Of a DNA stretch of 41,009 bases, positions 14,883-23,145 are shown piece after piece. Numbering within the stretch: the first letter of the stretch is position 1; every line of letters begins with the position of its first letter. Source of the DNA: Treponema sp. Lineage in GTDB: Bacteria > Spirochaetota > Spirochaetia > Treponematales > Treponemataceae. The position numbers and the translations under genes were made by a program. The stretch spans positions 1 to 41,009 of the forward strand of contig JAFVDR010000004.1 in the NCBI GenBank assembly GCA_017476165.1. The letters run 5' to 3'. The notes beneath the pieces are model-generated. The model was given only the letters and a program-made list of their open reading frames with translations, was not told where the DNA came from and made no database searches.

Positions 14883-16043
14883 ATGAATACGTATGTGGCA
14901 TTATGTGCCGTTGGTGCAGAAAAAATATTGGGCAATGAGTTAAAGCTCCTTGGCTACAAACTTGACGGGAATGCTCCCGGCAGGGTTTCCTTCACAGGAG
15001 ATGACGATGCTCTGTACAGAACAAACTATTGCCTGCGGACAAGCGACCGCGTGTATCTGCAAATGGCAAAATACAAGGCATTAGACTTTGACGAGCTTTT
15101 TGACGGTTGCTATGCCGTAAACTGGCAGGACTTTTTCAAAAAAAACGTCCGCGTTGTTGTTGACAAGGTCCGATGCCACAAAAGCAAGCTGTCCAGTGAA
15201 CACTCCATTCAGGGCATCATCCAAAAAGCTATTTACAAAAAGCTTGGCGACAAGTGGAACATGACGACACTGCCCGAAAAAGGCGATGAATGCACAATAC
15301 GCGTTTATATGGAAGAAAATACAGCAATCATTCTGCTTGATACCAGTGGCGAAGCCCTTCACATCAGAGGCTATCGGACAGCAGGAGTCCTTGCACCACT
15401 CCGTGAAACGACAGCAGCCATCCTGCTTCAGGAAATGCTATGGAAGCGAAAAATGCCTCTTCATGATCCATTCTGCGGAAGCGGCACTATCGTAACAGAA
15501 GCAGTCTTATATGCACACAATGTTGCTCCCGGACTCGGACGGCATTTTGCCTACGAACATCTTGCCATTTACAATCAGGAAAAAGCCTTGGACATAAAAA
15601 AGGCCGAAGCCGCAAAAATACGTACCGACGTGTTGTGCCGCATTACTGGCAGCGACATTGACAGGACAGCAGTCGAAAAAGCCAGACTGAATGCGGAACA
15701 TGCATGCGTCATGGCAGGCAGAGCACTCCAGATGATTGGAAGCGATGCAAAAATAGAGCGTCCAGACTTTATGGAAAGTAATTTTGCAGATTTGAAGGCA
15801 CCATACGAAGAAGGACTGCTGCTATGCAATCCTCCGTATGGAGAACGTTTGGGAGACACGCAGCAAGCAGAAGAGCTGTACAAGTCGATGTCCAGCCTGT
15901 TCACGGATTTTCCAAACTGGAAGATGGGATTCATTACTAGCCAAAAATCATTTCAAAAGTGCATTGGAAAATATGCAACGGCATTGAAATCAATAAAGGC
16001 TGGAAAATTGGATACAACATTATACATTTACGATAAAAAATAA
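14883..16043 (+). CDS. THUMP-domain 23S rRNA (guanine-N2)-methyltransferase, RlmL/YpsC type
   Basis: This 386-residue protein has an N-terminal ferredoxin-like/THUMP region (about 1-160) that binds RNA, and a C-terminal Rossmann methyltransferase. The SAM site is DPFCGSGT (195-202) and the catalytic motif for amino methylation of guanine is NPPYGERLG (near 317). In E. coli the homologous half of RlmL modifies G2445 of 23S rRNA. The length matches the single-domain form (YpsC), not the RlmKL fusion. The gene has a strong promoter and no ribosome site, so a leaderless mRNA is expected. Its stop overlaps the tetR start by one base. Confidence 0.92.
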   Translation: MNTYVALCAVGAEKILGNELKLLGYKLDGNAPGRVSFTGDDDALYRTNYCLRTSDRVYLQMAKYKALDFDELFDGCYAVNWQDFFKKNVRVVVDKVRCHKSKLSSEHSIQGIIQKAIYKKLGDKWNMTTLPEKGDECTIRVYMEENTAIILLDTSGEALHIRGYRTAGVLAPLRETTAAILLQEMLWKRKMPLHDPFCGSGTIVTEAVLYAHNVAPGLGRHFAYEHLAIYNQEKALDIKKAEAAKIRTDVLCRITGSDIDRTAVEKARLNAEHACVMAGRALQMIGSDAKIERPDFMESNFADLKAPYEEGLLLCNPPYGERLGDTQQAEELYKSMSSLFTDFPNWKMGFITSQKSFQKCIGKYATALKSIKAGKLDTTLYIYDKK

Positions 16044-16651
16044 TGGCAGTTCCTGTAGAACACGACAAACGAAAACACGAAATTCTCGACAAAGCCTTGA
16101 CGCTCTTTATTGAAGAGGGATACGAAGACGTTACGTTTCAAAAGATTGCAGACCGATGCGGCATCACACGAACGACCCTGTACATATACTTCAAGAACAA
16201 AAGGGAAATATTTTCATGGAGCATAAAGCAGCTGACCAATGACATGGAAAAAGAACTGCTTGTCGTCGTACAGGACAAAACTCTGACGACAGAAGCATGC
16301 CTTAGAAAACTGTTCCAAGTCATGCTGGCATTCTGCGAGTCCCGGGCAAAACTGTTTCAAGTACTGATGGCATACCTTTTGCAGCTTCAGAAAACCCAGG
16401 TTTCCGTAAACGAACGAGTGCATCGAAGATTTTTGCGCCTGCACCACCTCATTACAGGAGTCATAATCAAAGGTCAGAAATCGGGTGACTTCAAGGCTTT
16501 GCCCATAAAAAAGGTAGAAGACATGCTGTACATGATACTTGAAAATGCAGTGTTTCATATTGTAGTGCTTGGCAAAACGAATTTGGACGACATGCAGGAA
16601 ATTGCAAACTTTACCATAGATCAAATATGCATGGAAAAAGGCAAGGAGTAG
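16043..16651 (+). CDS. TetR/AcrR family transcriptional regulator
   Basis: This 202-residue protein has the N-terminal TetR helix-turn-helix, with FQKIADRCGITRTTLYIYF at about 33-51. The ligand-binding C-terminal half is variable and largely helical, so the effector cannot be predicted. Its start overlaps the methyltransferase stop (TAATG) and its end is next to the PrsW-like gene, so it belongs to one operon. It may control that operon or a nearby palindrome (14772-14786). Confidence 0.9.
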   Translation: MAVPVEHDKRKHEILDKALTLFIEEGYEDVTFQKIADRCGITRTTLYIYFKNKREIFSWSIKQLTNDMEKELLVVVQDKTLTTEACLRKLFQVMLAFCESRAKLFQVLMAYLLQLQKTQVSVNERVHRRFLRLHHLITGVIIKGQKSGDFKALPIKKVEDMLYMILENAVFHIVVLGKTNLDDMQEIANFTIDQICMEKGKE

Positions 16652-16652
16652 A

Positions 16653-17282
16653 ATGCAAATGGTGATGTACATTACATTATGTTTCATTCCTTTAGTTGCA
16701 ATGTTTATATGCATTGCCGTGCTGGCAAAAGGTTTTAAAATATGGAAAGGCCTTGTGTCCTGCATTCTGGGACTTGCTGCTGTCGTTCCCATCGCCGTCA
16801 TGCAACTCTTTGTCGGAGGGCTTTTTTCCGCAAAGAACCTGCTGGGAATCCTCATCAGTGCCATCATTGTGAACGGGTTGATAGAAGAATCCATCAAGAT
16901 GCTTTTTTTGTTCCTGCTCCCTGCAAAAAACACACGGGAAAGCCTTTTTTTTCTGTATTCCATGCTGAGCGGACTTGCATTGGGGTGCTGTGAAACACTG
17001 TTTTACCTTATCAGCGATTTTGACAGCCTGAGCCTGCGGATGGCGACAGCAATCATCATCCACGTTGTCTGCGGAGCACTGGGTGGACTTTTTGTCTATG
17101 GCATCAAGACAAAATGCTTTAAGATTTCGCCTTTCTTTTTTGCCGTCATGCTTCACGGCATATACAACTATTTTGCAGGATTCGGGCAGAATTCCATTTA
17201 TTTTTATCTGTCATTTGCAGTCATTCTTTTCGGAATCATTGAGTGCCGCGTGCAGTACATGAAAATTCAGGACAGCCTGTAG
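16653..17282 (+). CDS. PrsW-family intramembrane protease
   Basis: This 209-residue protein has about seven membrane segments. It carries the residues of the PrsW (M82) family in order: EESIK at 78-82, a glutamate at 114 in GLALGCCETLFY, H137 in IIIHVVCGALGG and H168 in MLHGIYNY. PrsW of Bacillus cleaves the anti-sigma factor RsiW, but relatives have other substrates. AAGGAG overlaps the tetR end; Met1 (16653), Met3 and Met5 are all possible starts, with Met3 better spaced. It is the last gene of the operon. Family assignment is good; substrate unknown. Confidence 0.82.
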   Translation: MQMVMYITLCFIPLVAMFICIAVLAKGFKIWKGLVSCILGLAAVVPIAVMQLFVGGLFSAKNLLGILISAIIVNGLIEESIKMLFLFLLPAKNTRESLFFLYSMLSGLALGCCETLFYLISDFDSLSLRMATAIIIHVVCGALGGLFVYGIKTKCFKISPFFFAVMLHGIYNYFAGFGQNSIYFYLSFAVILFGIIECRVQYMKIQDSL

Positions 17283-17291
17283 GCAGTCTCT

Positions 17292-17341
17292 GATTCAAAT
17301 CTGTTCAAGATTCAAATCTGTTCAAGATTCAAATCTGTTCA
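17292..17341. repeat. Three 17-bp direct repeats abutting a promoter
   Basis: The unit GATTCAAATCTGTTCAA repeats at 17292, 17309 and 17326, the last copy ending at the -35 box. Two copies are exact; the third differs only at its last base, where the -35 begins. In context each unit holds the partial palindrome AGATT-CA-AATCT. The array could bind a regulator cooperatively. Confidence 0.9.
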
Positions 17342-17370
17342 TTGACAATTAAGAATGTTGCTGTTAGACT
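17342..17370 (+). promoter_or_regulatory. Promoter of the 164-aa orphan gene
   Basis: A perfect TTGACA (17342-17347), a 17-base spacer and TAGACT (17365-17370). It follows three 17-bp repeats directly, so a regulator bound there would touch the polymerase. Confidence 0.8.
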
Positions 17371-17389
17371 TAAAAGAGGAGTTTTTTAT

Positions 17390-17884
17390 ATGACATTAAA
17401 GGATAAATACGAAAAATGCTTGCAAGATTCTGAAAACTTTATAACAGGGGAAATGAAAAATCCTACTGTATCATATAAATATGGACGAGAACTGGCCAAC
17501 TTTTTTAACAATGAACTAGATTTTTCTGATATAAACATCCATTACACCTATCCAATGGAAAAATTCGCAGGACTGAAGGAAGATTGGGACTTAAAGATAC
17601 AGTTCCAGCTCAGAAAACCGGAAATAAACAGGTTTTCTCCCCTTAATGCTCCTTACGTGTTCCAATACCTGTCTACAATGGCAGATTCCAGCTGGTCAAA
17701 GGGAGAACCTTTGGACAGTGAAGCAAAGGAAATCATGCGTGGAATGAAAGACAAGCTGAATCCCGTTCAGGACGGCATGAACATCAAGACGGTAACCGTT
17801 GAATGGGCAGTTCACGTTCCTGACTGTACAACGTTCTACGTTAATTTCTTCTATGCCTACGAAAACAGAGAGGAAATGGATTAA
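17390..17884 (+). CDS. Conserved-looking hypothetical protein, 164 aa
   Basis: The ATG at 17390 has GAGGAG eight bases upstream and lies 20 bases after a strong -10 box; an upstream in-frame TTG is the -35 hexamer and is not the start. The product is soluble with no signal peptide, mildly acidic and mixed in composition. The second half (VEWAVHVPDCTTFYVNFFY) suggests beta strands. I recognise no domain. It is a single-gene unit between a promoter with a repeat array and a terminator, which suggests dedicated regulation. Confidence 0.75.
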   Translation: MTLKDKYEKCLQDSENFITGEMKNPTVSYKYGRELANFFNNELDFSDINIHYTYPMEKFAGLKEDWDLKIQFQLRKPEINRFSPLNAPYVFQYLSTMADSSWSKGEPLDSEAKEIMRGMKDKLNPVQDGMNIKTVTVEWAVHVPDCTTFYVNFFYAYENREEMD

Positions 17885-17905
17885 TTCCCCATAGATTCAC
17901 ACAAT

Positions 17906-17931
17906 ACGCAGCTATATGGCTGCGTTTTTTT
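17906..17931 (+). terminator. Terminator of the 164-aa orphan gene
   Basis: ACGCAGC (17906-17912) pairs with GCTGCGT (17919-17925) around a 6-base loop, followed by seven T. Confidence 0.9.
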
Positions 17932-17978
17932 GTTTTATGCAGCACAATAATCGTGCCCCAAACAAACAGGAGGTTTTA

Positions 17979-20261
17979 ATGGCTGGCCACAGTGAAAAGG
18001 AAATCAAAGAACTAATAAAAAAAATGACGCTCGAAGAAAAATGCGGCTTGTTGAGCGGAGCCGATTACTGGCACACAAAGACTGTTGAACGGTTGGGAAT
18101 TCCGCATATCATGGTGAGCGATGGACCTCACGGACTGCGCAAACAGAACCTTGAAAAGGAAGGCAGCAGTGCAAATGAAAGCATCAAGGCAATCTGTTTT
18201 CCTGCAGCATGTGCCACAGCAAGTTCCTTTGACAGAAGCGTATTGCAAAAACTCGGTGACACTCTGGCAAAAGAATGCCAGCAGCAAGACGTTTCCACAA
18301 TTCTGGGACCTGCAGTAAACATCAAGCGTTCCCCCCTGTGCGGACGAAACTTTGAATACATTAGTGAAGATCCATATCTTGCCGGCGAACTTGCAGCAAG
18401 CTACATCAACAGCGTGCAGGCACATCATGTCGGAACATCAATAAAGCACTTTGCCCTAAACAATCAGGAATACCGCAGGCTTACAGCTTCTTCAAACTGT
18501 GACGAGCGCACGATGCGTGAAATTTATCTGACTGCATTCGAAAAAGCCGTCAAGCAATCGCAGCCTGCTACCATAATGCACAGCTACAATTTAATAAACC
18601 ACAGCTACACAGGCGAAAGCAAATGGCTTTTGACAGACGTGCTGCGTACGGAATGGGGATACAAGGGTGTTGTCATGTCCGATTGGGGTGCCGTAAATGA
18701 CCGTGTAAAAGGTCTCATTGCAGGAGAAGACCTTGAAATGCCGTCTTCCAGAGGCATCAATGACAAAAAAGTGCTCGAAGCAATCAAGAAAAACCCGGAA
18801 CTGGAAAAACATCTTGATGAAACCTGTGAGCGGCTCTTACGGTGGATTTATTCTTACGTGGACAACCGCGAACCTGGAGAATTTGATTTTGCAAAGCACC
18901 ATGACATTGCACGGGAGCTCGAAGAAGAGTCCATTGTTCTTTTAAAGAATGAAGGTGTCCTGCCATTAAAGAATAATGGAACCATTGCTGTCATTGGAGA
19001 ATTTGCAAACAAACCACGCATTCAGGGTGGCGGTTCAAGCCACATAAACACCAGTACCGTCGTAAGTCCTTTGACGGCATTCAAGAATGCAGGCATTGCA
19101 TTTGAATATGCACAGGGGTACTGCATTGACAAGACAGAACAGGAAGATGCAGAACTTGTAAAACAGGCCGTTGCCCTTGCACAAAACAGCAGTGCAGTCG
19201 TATTCTTTGCAGGACTCCCAGACAGTTATGAAAGCGAAGGATACGACAGGACTCATCTGAATCTGCCTCCTGTACAAAACAAGCTGATTGATCAGATTGC
19301 AAAAGTAAACGGAACGGTAATTATAGTGCTTCAAAACGGTTCTCCTGTTTTGATGCCGTGGGCAAAAAAAGTTCGTGCCATTGTTGAAGCATATCTTGGA
19401 GGCGAAGCAGTAGGCGAAGCAGTCGTAAATGTCCTTACTGGCAAAGTGAATCCGAGCGGAAAGCTTGCCGAAACATTCCCGTTACGCCTTGAAGACACTC
19501 CAGCCTACCTTAGTTTTTCAAAAAACAAGCATGATGTTGACTATGGCGAAGGAATTTTTGTAGGCTACCGCTATTATGATTCCCGCAATATGGATGTGGC
19601 ATACCCATTCGGTTACGGATTAAGCTACACTACATTTGAATACTCGGACATATCTGTCAGCAAAAATTCTTTCAGCGATGATGATGCCATCACGGTATCT
19701 GTTTCAATAAAGAACACGGGTGCCGTAGCCGGAAAAGAAGTCGTGCAGATGTACATTCAGGACAAGACAGAAACGGCCATACGCCCCGTAAAAGAGTTGA
19801 AAGGCTTTGAAAAAGTGCTGCTCGCTCCTGGACAGGCGAAAACGGTTACGTTTACCGTAAACAAACGAAGCCTTGCATGGTACAACACGGACATTCATCA
19901 ATGGTATGCTGCAAGCGGAGAGTATGACATTCTCATTGGTGCTTCAAGCAGGGACATTCGCCTTGAAAAACAAATCACCTTTACGACACATGTCAACCTG
20001 TTGCAGGAAATCACTCCCAACACGACTGCCGGAGATTTAATGGCAGACGAACGGACAAAAGACATAATAAAGGCATTCCTCGACAAAAATCAGCAGCAGA
20101 ACAAAGAAGCCGACAGTGCCGAAAAAGAAGCCATTACCGACAAGATGAACGAAGAGATGCTTGACAGCACACCGCTCAGGGCATTGCACATGATGGGATT
20201 CAATCTTGCAGAAGAGGACTTTACCCAGCTGATGGCTAATCTAAAAGAAGCCATCAAATAA
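17979..20261 (+). CDS. Glycoside hydrolase family 3 beta-glucosidase, cytoplasmic
   Basis: This 760-residue enzyme hydrolyses terminal beta-D-glucosides or related sugars. The N-terminal barrel has SDGPHGLR near 48, the substrate loop KHFALNNQE at about 156-164, and the nucleophile D235 in VVMSDWGA. The (alpha/beta)6 sandwich begins near 315, and an FnIII-like domain follows FGYGLSYTTFEYS. About 75 residues beyond FnIII form a helical, charged tail not usual in the family. No signal peptide is present, so substrates must be imported first. The ATG at 17979 has AGGAGG five bases upstream; an earlier in-frame start lacks a ribosome site. Exact sugar specificity is not determinable. Confidence 0.93.
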   Translation: MAGHSEKEIKELIKKMTLEEKCGLLSGADYWHTKTVERLGIPHIMVSDGPHGLRKQNLEKEGSSANESIKAICFPAACATASSFDRSVLQKLGDTLAKECQQQDVSTILGPAVNIKRSPLCGRNFEYISEDPYLAGELAASYINSVQAHHVGTSIKHFALNNQEYRRLTASSNCDERTMREIYLTAFEKAVKQSQPATIMHSYNLINHSYTGESKWLLTDVLRTEWGYKGVVMSDWGAVNDRVKGLIAGEDLEMPSSRGINDKKVLEAIKKNPELEKHLDETCERLLRWIYSYVDNREPGEFDFAKHHDIARELEEESIVLLKNEGVLPLKNNGTIAVIGEFANKPRIQGGGSSHINTSTVVSPLTAFKNAGIAFEYAQGYCIDKTEQEDAELVKQAVALAQNSSAVVFFAGLPDSYESEGYDRTHLNLPPVQNKLIDQIAKVNGTVIIVLQNGSPVLMPWAKKVRAIVEAYLGGEAVGEAVVNVLTGKVNPSGKLAETFPLRLEDTPAYLSFSKNKHDVDYGEGIFVGYRYYDSRNMDVAYPFGYGLSYTTFEYSDISVSKNSFSDDDAITVSVSIKNTGAVAGKEVVQMYIQDKTETAIRPVKELKGFEKVLLAPGQAKTVTFTVNKRSLAWYNTDIHQWYAASGEYDILIGASSRDIRLEKQITFTTHVNLLQEITPNTTAGDLMADERTKDIIKAFLDKNQQQNKEADSAEKEAITDKMNEEMLDSTPLRALHMMGFNLAEEDFTQLMANLKEAIK

Positions 20262-20271
20262 GGCAATAAAA

Positions 20272-20323
20272 AAAGCCGTTCGATTTCCTTCATTTCTCGG
20301 ATTTTCGAACGGCTTTATTTTTT
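20272..20323. terminator. Bidirectional terminator between the GH3 and metQ genes
   Basis: AAAGCCGTTCGA (20272-20283) pairs perfectly with TCGAACGGCTTT (20305-20316). The stem is preceded by an A run and followed by ATTTTTTT, so it can end transcription of the plus-strand GH3 gene and of metQ on the minus strand. Confidence 0.9.
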
Positions 20324-20389
20324 TACCTATTTATTATTATTTTCGAGATGCCCTTACTACAATGCATCAAGGCAGTGTCTCAGACACTT

Positions 20390-21184
20390 TTAGAAGACTG
20401 CAATAACATCACCGTTTGGATATTTTTTCTGAATCCACTCTTTTACTTTTGGACTCTGAACGGCTTTTACCAAAGCCTTGATTGCATCATCATTTTCATG
20501 ACCAACCTTTACGGCAATGACATTTACGTATGGAGAATCCGAACCTTCTACAAACAAACCGTCCTTGGATGCATTCAAGCCAGCAGGAATTGCATAGTTT
20601 CCGTTAATGATTGCTGCATCAACATCTGGCAGAATGCGAGGAACAGAAGCAGCCTCTACTTCTGTAAACTTCAGGTTCTTAGGATTAGAAGCAATGTCAA
20701 GAGGTGTTGCCGTAATGCCAGCATTTGCCTTAAGCGTAATCAAACCTGCTGACTGGAGCAAAAGCAAAGCCCTGCCTTCATTTGTCGGATCATTCGGAAT
20801 GCCAATGTTTGCACCGACAGGAAGGTCAGAAAGAGAGCTGAGCTTCTTTGAATACAAAGCGATAGGCTCAATGTGAATGCCGCCTGCACTAGACAGATGC
20901 GTTCCCTGTTCCTGATTGAATGATTCAAGGTATGGAAGATGCTGGAAGAAGTTTGCATCAATCTGTCCATCCTCAAGAGCCTTATTTGGCGTTACGTAGT
21001 CTGTAAACTCAACAACCGTCAGGTTGATTCCCTGCTTTTTGAGGTCTGCCTTTATCAGGTTGAGAATTTCTGCATGAGGCTCAGGAGTCGCTCCTACTTT
21101 AAGGGTCGATTTTTTCTTGCCTGCGGCTGAAGCAAGTGAAACAACTGAAGCAATAACCAAAAGTGTACTTATAATTTTTTTCAT
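20390..21184 (-). CDS. metQ: D-methionine-binding protein MetQ (NlpA family)
   Basis: This 264-residue periplasmic protein delivers methionine to MetNI. The mature start LKVGATPEPHAEILNLI and later blocks (DANFFQHLPYLESFN, IGIPNDPTNEGRALLLLQ, ALYSKK) are typical of MetQ/NlpA. Most relatives are lipoproteins, but the signal here ends SLASAAGKK with no cysteine, so signal peptidase I and a free periplasmic form are likely. AAGGAG lies six bases before the ATG. It has its own promoter although it is the third gene after metN and metI, which would give extra binding protein. Confidence 0.95.
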   Translation of the reverse strand: MKKIISTLLVIASVVSLASAAGKKKSTLKVGATPEPHAEILNLIKADLKKQGINLTVVEFTDYVTPNKALEDGQIDANFFQHLPYLESFNQEQGTHLSSAGGIHIEPIALYSKKLSSLSDLPVGANIGIPNDPTNEGRALLLLQSAGLITLKANAGITATPLDIASNPKNLKFTEVEAASVPRILPDVDAAIINGNYAIPAGLNASKDGLFVEGSDSPYVNVIAVKVGHENDDAIKALVKAVQSPKVKEWIQKKYPNGDVIAVF

Positions 21185-21222
21185 ATGAATCTCCTTCTAA
21201 GTTCTAAAATCTTATATGCCTA

Positions 21223-21251
21223 GTTATACAGTGCCACAGCCATTAGGTCAA
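21223..21251 (-). promoter_or_regulatory. Internal promoter of metQ
   Basis: Read on the minus strand: TTGACC (21251-21246), a 17-base spacer and TATAAC (21228-21223). It lies in the 108-base gap between metI and metQ. Confidence 0.75.
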
Positions 21252-21292
21252 TCATTCTGTTTATACTATTTTTGTATGTCGTGTTATAGTTT

Positions 21293-21946
21293 TTATCTAT
21301 AAGATATAAGTTTTGTACTGATTTTCGTTCCCACATGCTGTATTACTTCAACCAGCACCAGAATGACAACGACAGCAGCGATCATTATTTCGGTACGGAA
21401 ACGCTGATATCCATACCTGATGGCAAGGTCACCCAATCCACCGCCACCCACAGCGCCTGCCATTGCAGAATAGCCAATCAGGTTGATGATGGTAAGCGTA
21501 ATGCCGTCTACCAAGGCGGGCAAAGCTTCTGGAATAAGCACCTTTGTTATAATCTGCATGTTCGTGGATCCCATAGCCTTTGCAGCCTGAATCAGTTCAG
21601 GATTCACTTCATTCAGTGCAGACTCAATAATTCGTGCAACAAAAGGAGCTGCAGCTATGGAAAGAGGCACGATTGTAGCAGCTGTACCGATGCTTGTGCC
21701 GACAATAATGCGCGACAGGGGAAACAATACTATCATCAGGATGATGAACGGAAACGAGCGGAGCACATTCACGATGCGGCTCAGAATCTGATTCAGTACG
21801 GGTTTTGGCATGATGCCGTTTTTATTTGTAATGCACAGCAATACACCGACAGGAAAACCAAGTACAAGGGAAAAAATGGTAGAAAACAACACCATCAAAA
21901 GAGTCTGTACGGTAGATGTTCCAACTAAAAAGAATTTTTCAATCAT
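21293..21946 (-). CDS. metI: Methionine ABC transporter permease MetI
   Basis: This 217-residue inner-membrane protein has five hydrophobic segments and the permease-ATPase contact loop EAAKAMGSTN-like (IQAAKAMGSTNMQIITKVLIPEALP). The blocks FPVGVLL, NVLRSFPFIILMI and GYSAMAGAVGGGGLGDLAIRYGY are characteristic of MetI. The length is normal. Its ATG overlaps the metN stop by four bases (ATGA), with GGAGG in the metN end, so translation is coupled. Confidence 0.95.
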   Translation of the reverse strand: MIEKFFLVGTSTVQTLLMVLFSTIFSLVLGFPVGVLLCITNKNGIMPKPVLNQILSRIVNVLRSFPFIILMIVLFPLSRIIVGTSIGTAATIVPLSIAAAPFVARIIESALNEVNPELIQAAKAMGSTNMQIITKVLIPEALPALVDGITLTIINLIGYSAMAGAVGGGGLGDLAIRYGYQRFRTEIMIAAVVVILVLVEVIQHVGTKISTKLISYR

Positions 21947-22947
21947 TTCTGTTCCTCCACATGAACTCCGTGCGATGAAAGATAGTCTATGGCCTTTTTC
22001 AGTTCTTCTTCGCTACCAGTCAAATCCACAATCATCGTGCCTATTTCATTATCCTGCAAATGCTGCACTCCAGCAGCCCGAATGTTAAATTCAACGTTAA
22101 AATTGTGGGCAAGGTCACTTAATACGGGTTTTCCCGTTGCCTCTCCAATAAAGCGGAGGATGTAATTGCCACCGTCCTGAGACCATCTGATGATTTCTTT
22201 TGAATCAGTGCCGAGATGCGAAAGGAAATCTTTCGTTACAGAAGACTGAGGATGCGAAAAGATGTCTGTAACGCGCCCTTGCTCAACGATGCGTCCGTTA
22301 TCAATGACGGCAACCTGTTCGCAGGCATCCCTGACAACTTCCATCTGATGCGTAATCATCACGACAGTAAGATTCATCTTTGCCTGAATTTCGCGTATCA
22401 AGTCAAGGATTGAGTGTGTCGTCTGGGGATCAAGGGCGCTCGTTGCTTCATCGCAAAACAAAATGTCAGGCTTTGTTGCAAGGGCTCGGGCAATGGCGAC
22501 ACGCTGCTTCTGGCCACCGGAAAGCGTACTGATGGGAGCATCTTCTCGGTCTTCCAATCCTACCAGACGTAGCATTTCCTTCACCCTGTTCTTTATCTCT
22601 GCCTTTGGGGTCTTGCACAATTCCAGTGGATAGGCAACATTTTTGCCGGCTGTTCGAGAAGAAAAGAGATTGAAGTTCTGGAAAATCATGCCGATTTTCC
22701 TTCGCTCGGCAATCAATTCCGCTTTTGAAAGGTTGTCCACCCTCCGGTCGTTATAGAACACCTCTCCAGAATCAGGTTGTTCCAAAAGGCTTATCAAGCG
22801 CACAAGAGAGGACTTTCCCGCACCACTTTTTCCAATGATGCCAAAAATAGTATTTTCAGGAATATCAATGGACGTATCGCTGACGGCTTCTATGTATCCA
22901 TCTGTAGATTTATACGTTTTTTTTAGGTTTTTCAATACAATATGCAT
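21943..22947 (-). CDS. metN: Methionine ABC transporter ATP-binding protein MetN with NIL domain
   Basis: This 334-residue ATPase powers methionine import. Walker A is GKSGAGKSSL near 39, the signature LSGGQKQR near 141, Walker B ILFCDEATSALD near 161, and the H-loop MITHQME near 195. Residues from about 250 form the NIL domain, which in E. coli MetN binds methionine and inhibits transport when the cell is replete. No SAM or T-box riboswitch is visible upstream. The ATG has no ribosome site and lies eight bases after a -10 box, predicting a leaderless mRNA for the metNI unit. Confidence 0.96.
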   Translation of the reverse strand: MHIVLKNLKKTYKSTDGYIEAVSDTSIDIPENTIFGIIGKSGAGKSSLVRLISLLEQPDSGEVFYNDRRVDNLSKAELIAERRKIGMIFQNFNLFSSRTAGKNVAYPLELCKTPKAEIKNRVKEMLRLVGLEDREDAPISTLSGGQKQRVAIARALATKPDILFCDEATSALDPQTTHSILDLIREIQAKMNLTVVMITHQMEVVRDACEQVAVIDNGRIVEQGRVTDIFSHPQSSVTKDFLSHLGTDSKEIIRWSQDGGNYILRFIGEATGKPVLSDLAHNFNVEFNIRAAGVQHLQDNEIGTMIVDLTGSEEELKKAIDYLSSHGVHVEEQK

Positions 22948-22955
22948 AGTTTTGT

Positions 22956-22984
22956 ATCATACGAAAAACAAAACTCATGGTCAA
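22956..22984 (-). promoter_or_regulatory. Promoter of metNI, leaderless geometry
   Basis: Read on the minus strand: TTGACC (22984-22979), a 17-base spacer and TATGAT (22961-22956), then ACAAAACT and the metN ATG at 22947. The predicted +1 is within two bases of the ATG. Confidence 0.8.
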
Positions 22985-23087
22985 GTTGTACAGGCATCAC
23001 GAAAAAATCACTTTTTTTTCAAAGCTCACTTTTAGCATTACACTGGACAGAAAGGCGTGTCCGCAAGTCCCAACCTTTTTTGCAAAA

Positions 23088-23120
23088 AAAGCTGCCTGAC
23101 AGCAATTGACAGGCAGCTTT
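23088..23120 (-). terminator. Terminator of the mgl operon
   Basis: AAAGCTGCCTG (23088-23098) pairs with CAGGCAGCTTT (23110-23120); on the minus strand the hairpin runs into TTTTTTTGC. It lies 26 bases beyond the mglC stop. Confidence 0.93.
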
Positions 23121-23145
23121 GCATAATAAAAAGTACCGAATGCGC

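Noticed and set aside
16214-16963. Minus-strand 249-codon frame opposite tetR and the PrsW-like gene
   Set aside because: It is antisense to two genes with clear family motifs and has no ribosome site or recognisable domain.
20348-20752. Plus-strand 134-codon frame opposite metQ
   Set aside because: It is antisense to a clear metQ gene and lacks a ribosome site and family motifs.
22948-23087. SAM or T-box riboswitch upstream of metN
   Set aside because: The predicted +1 is at the metN ATG, so there is no leader to hold one, and no matching stems are visible.
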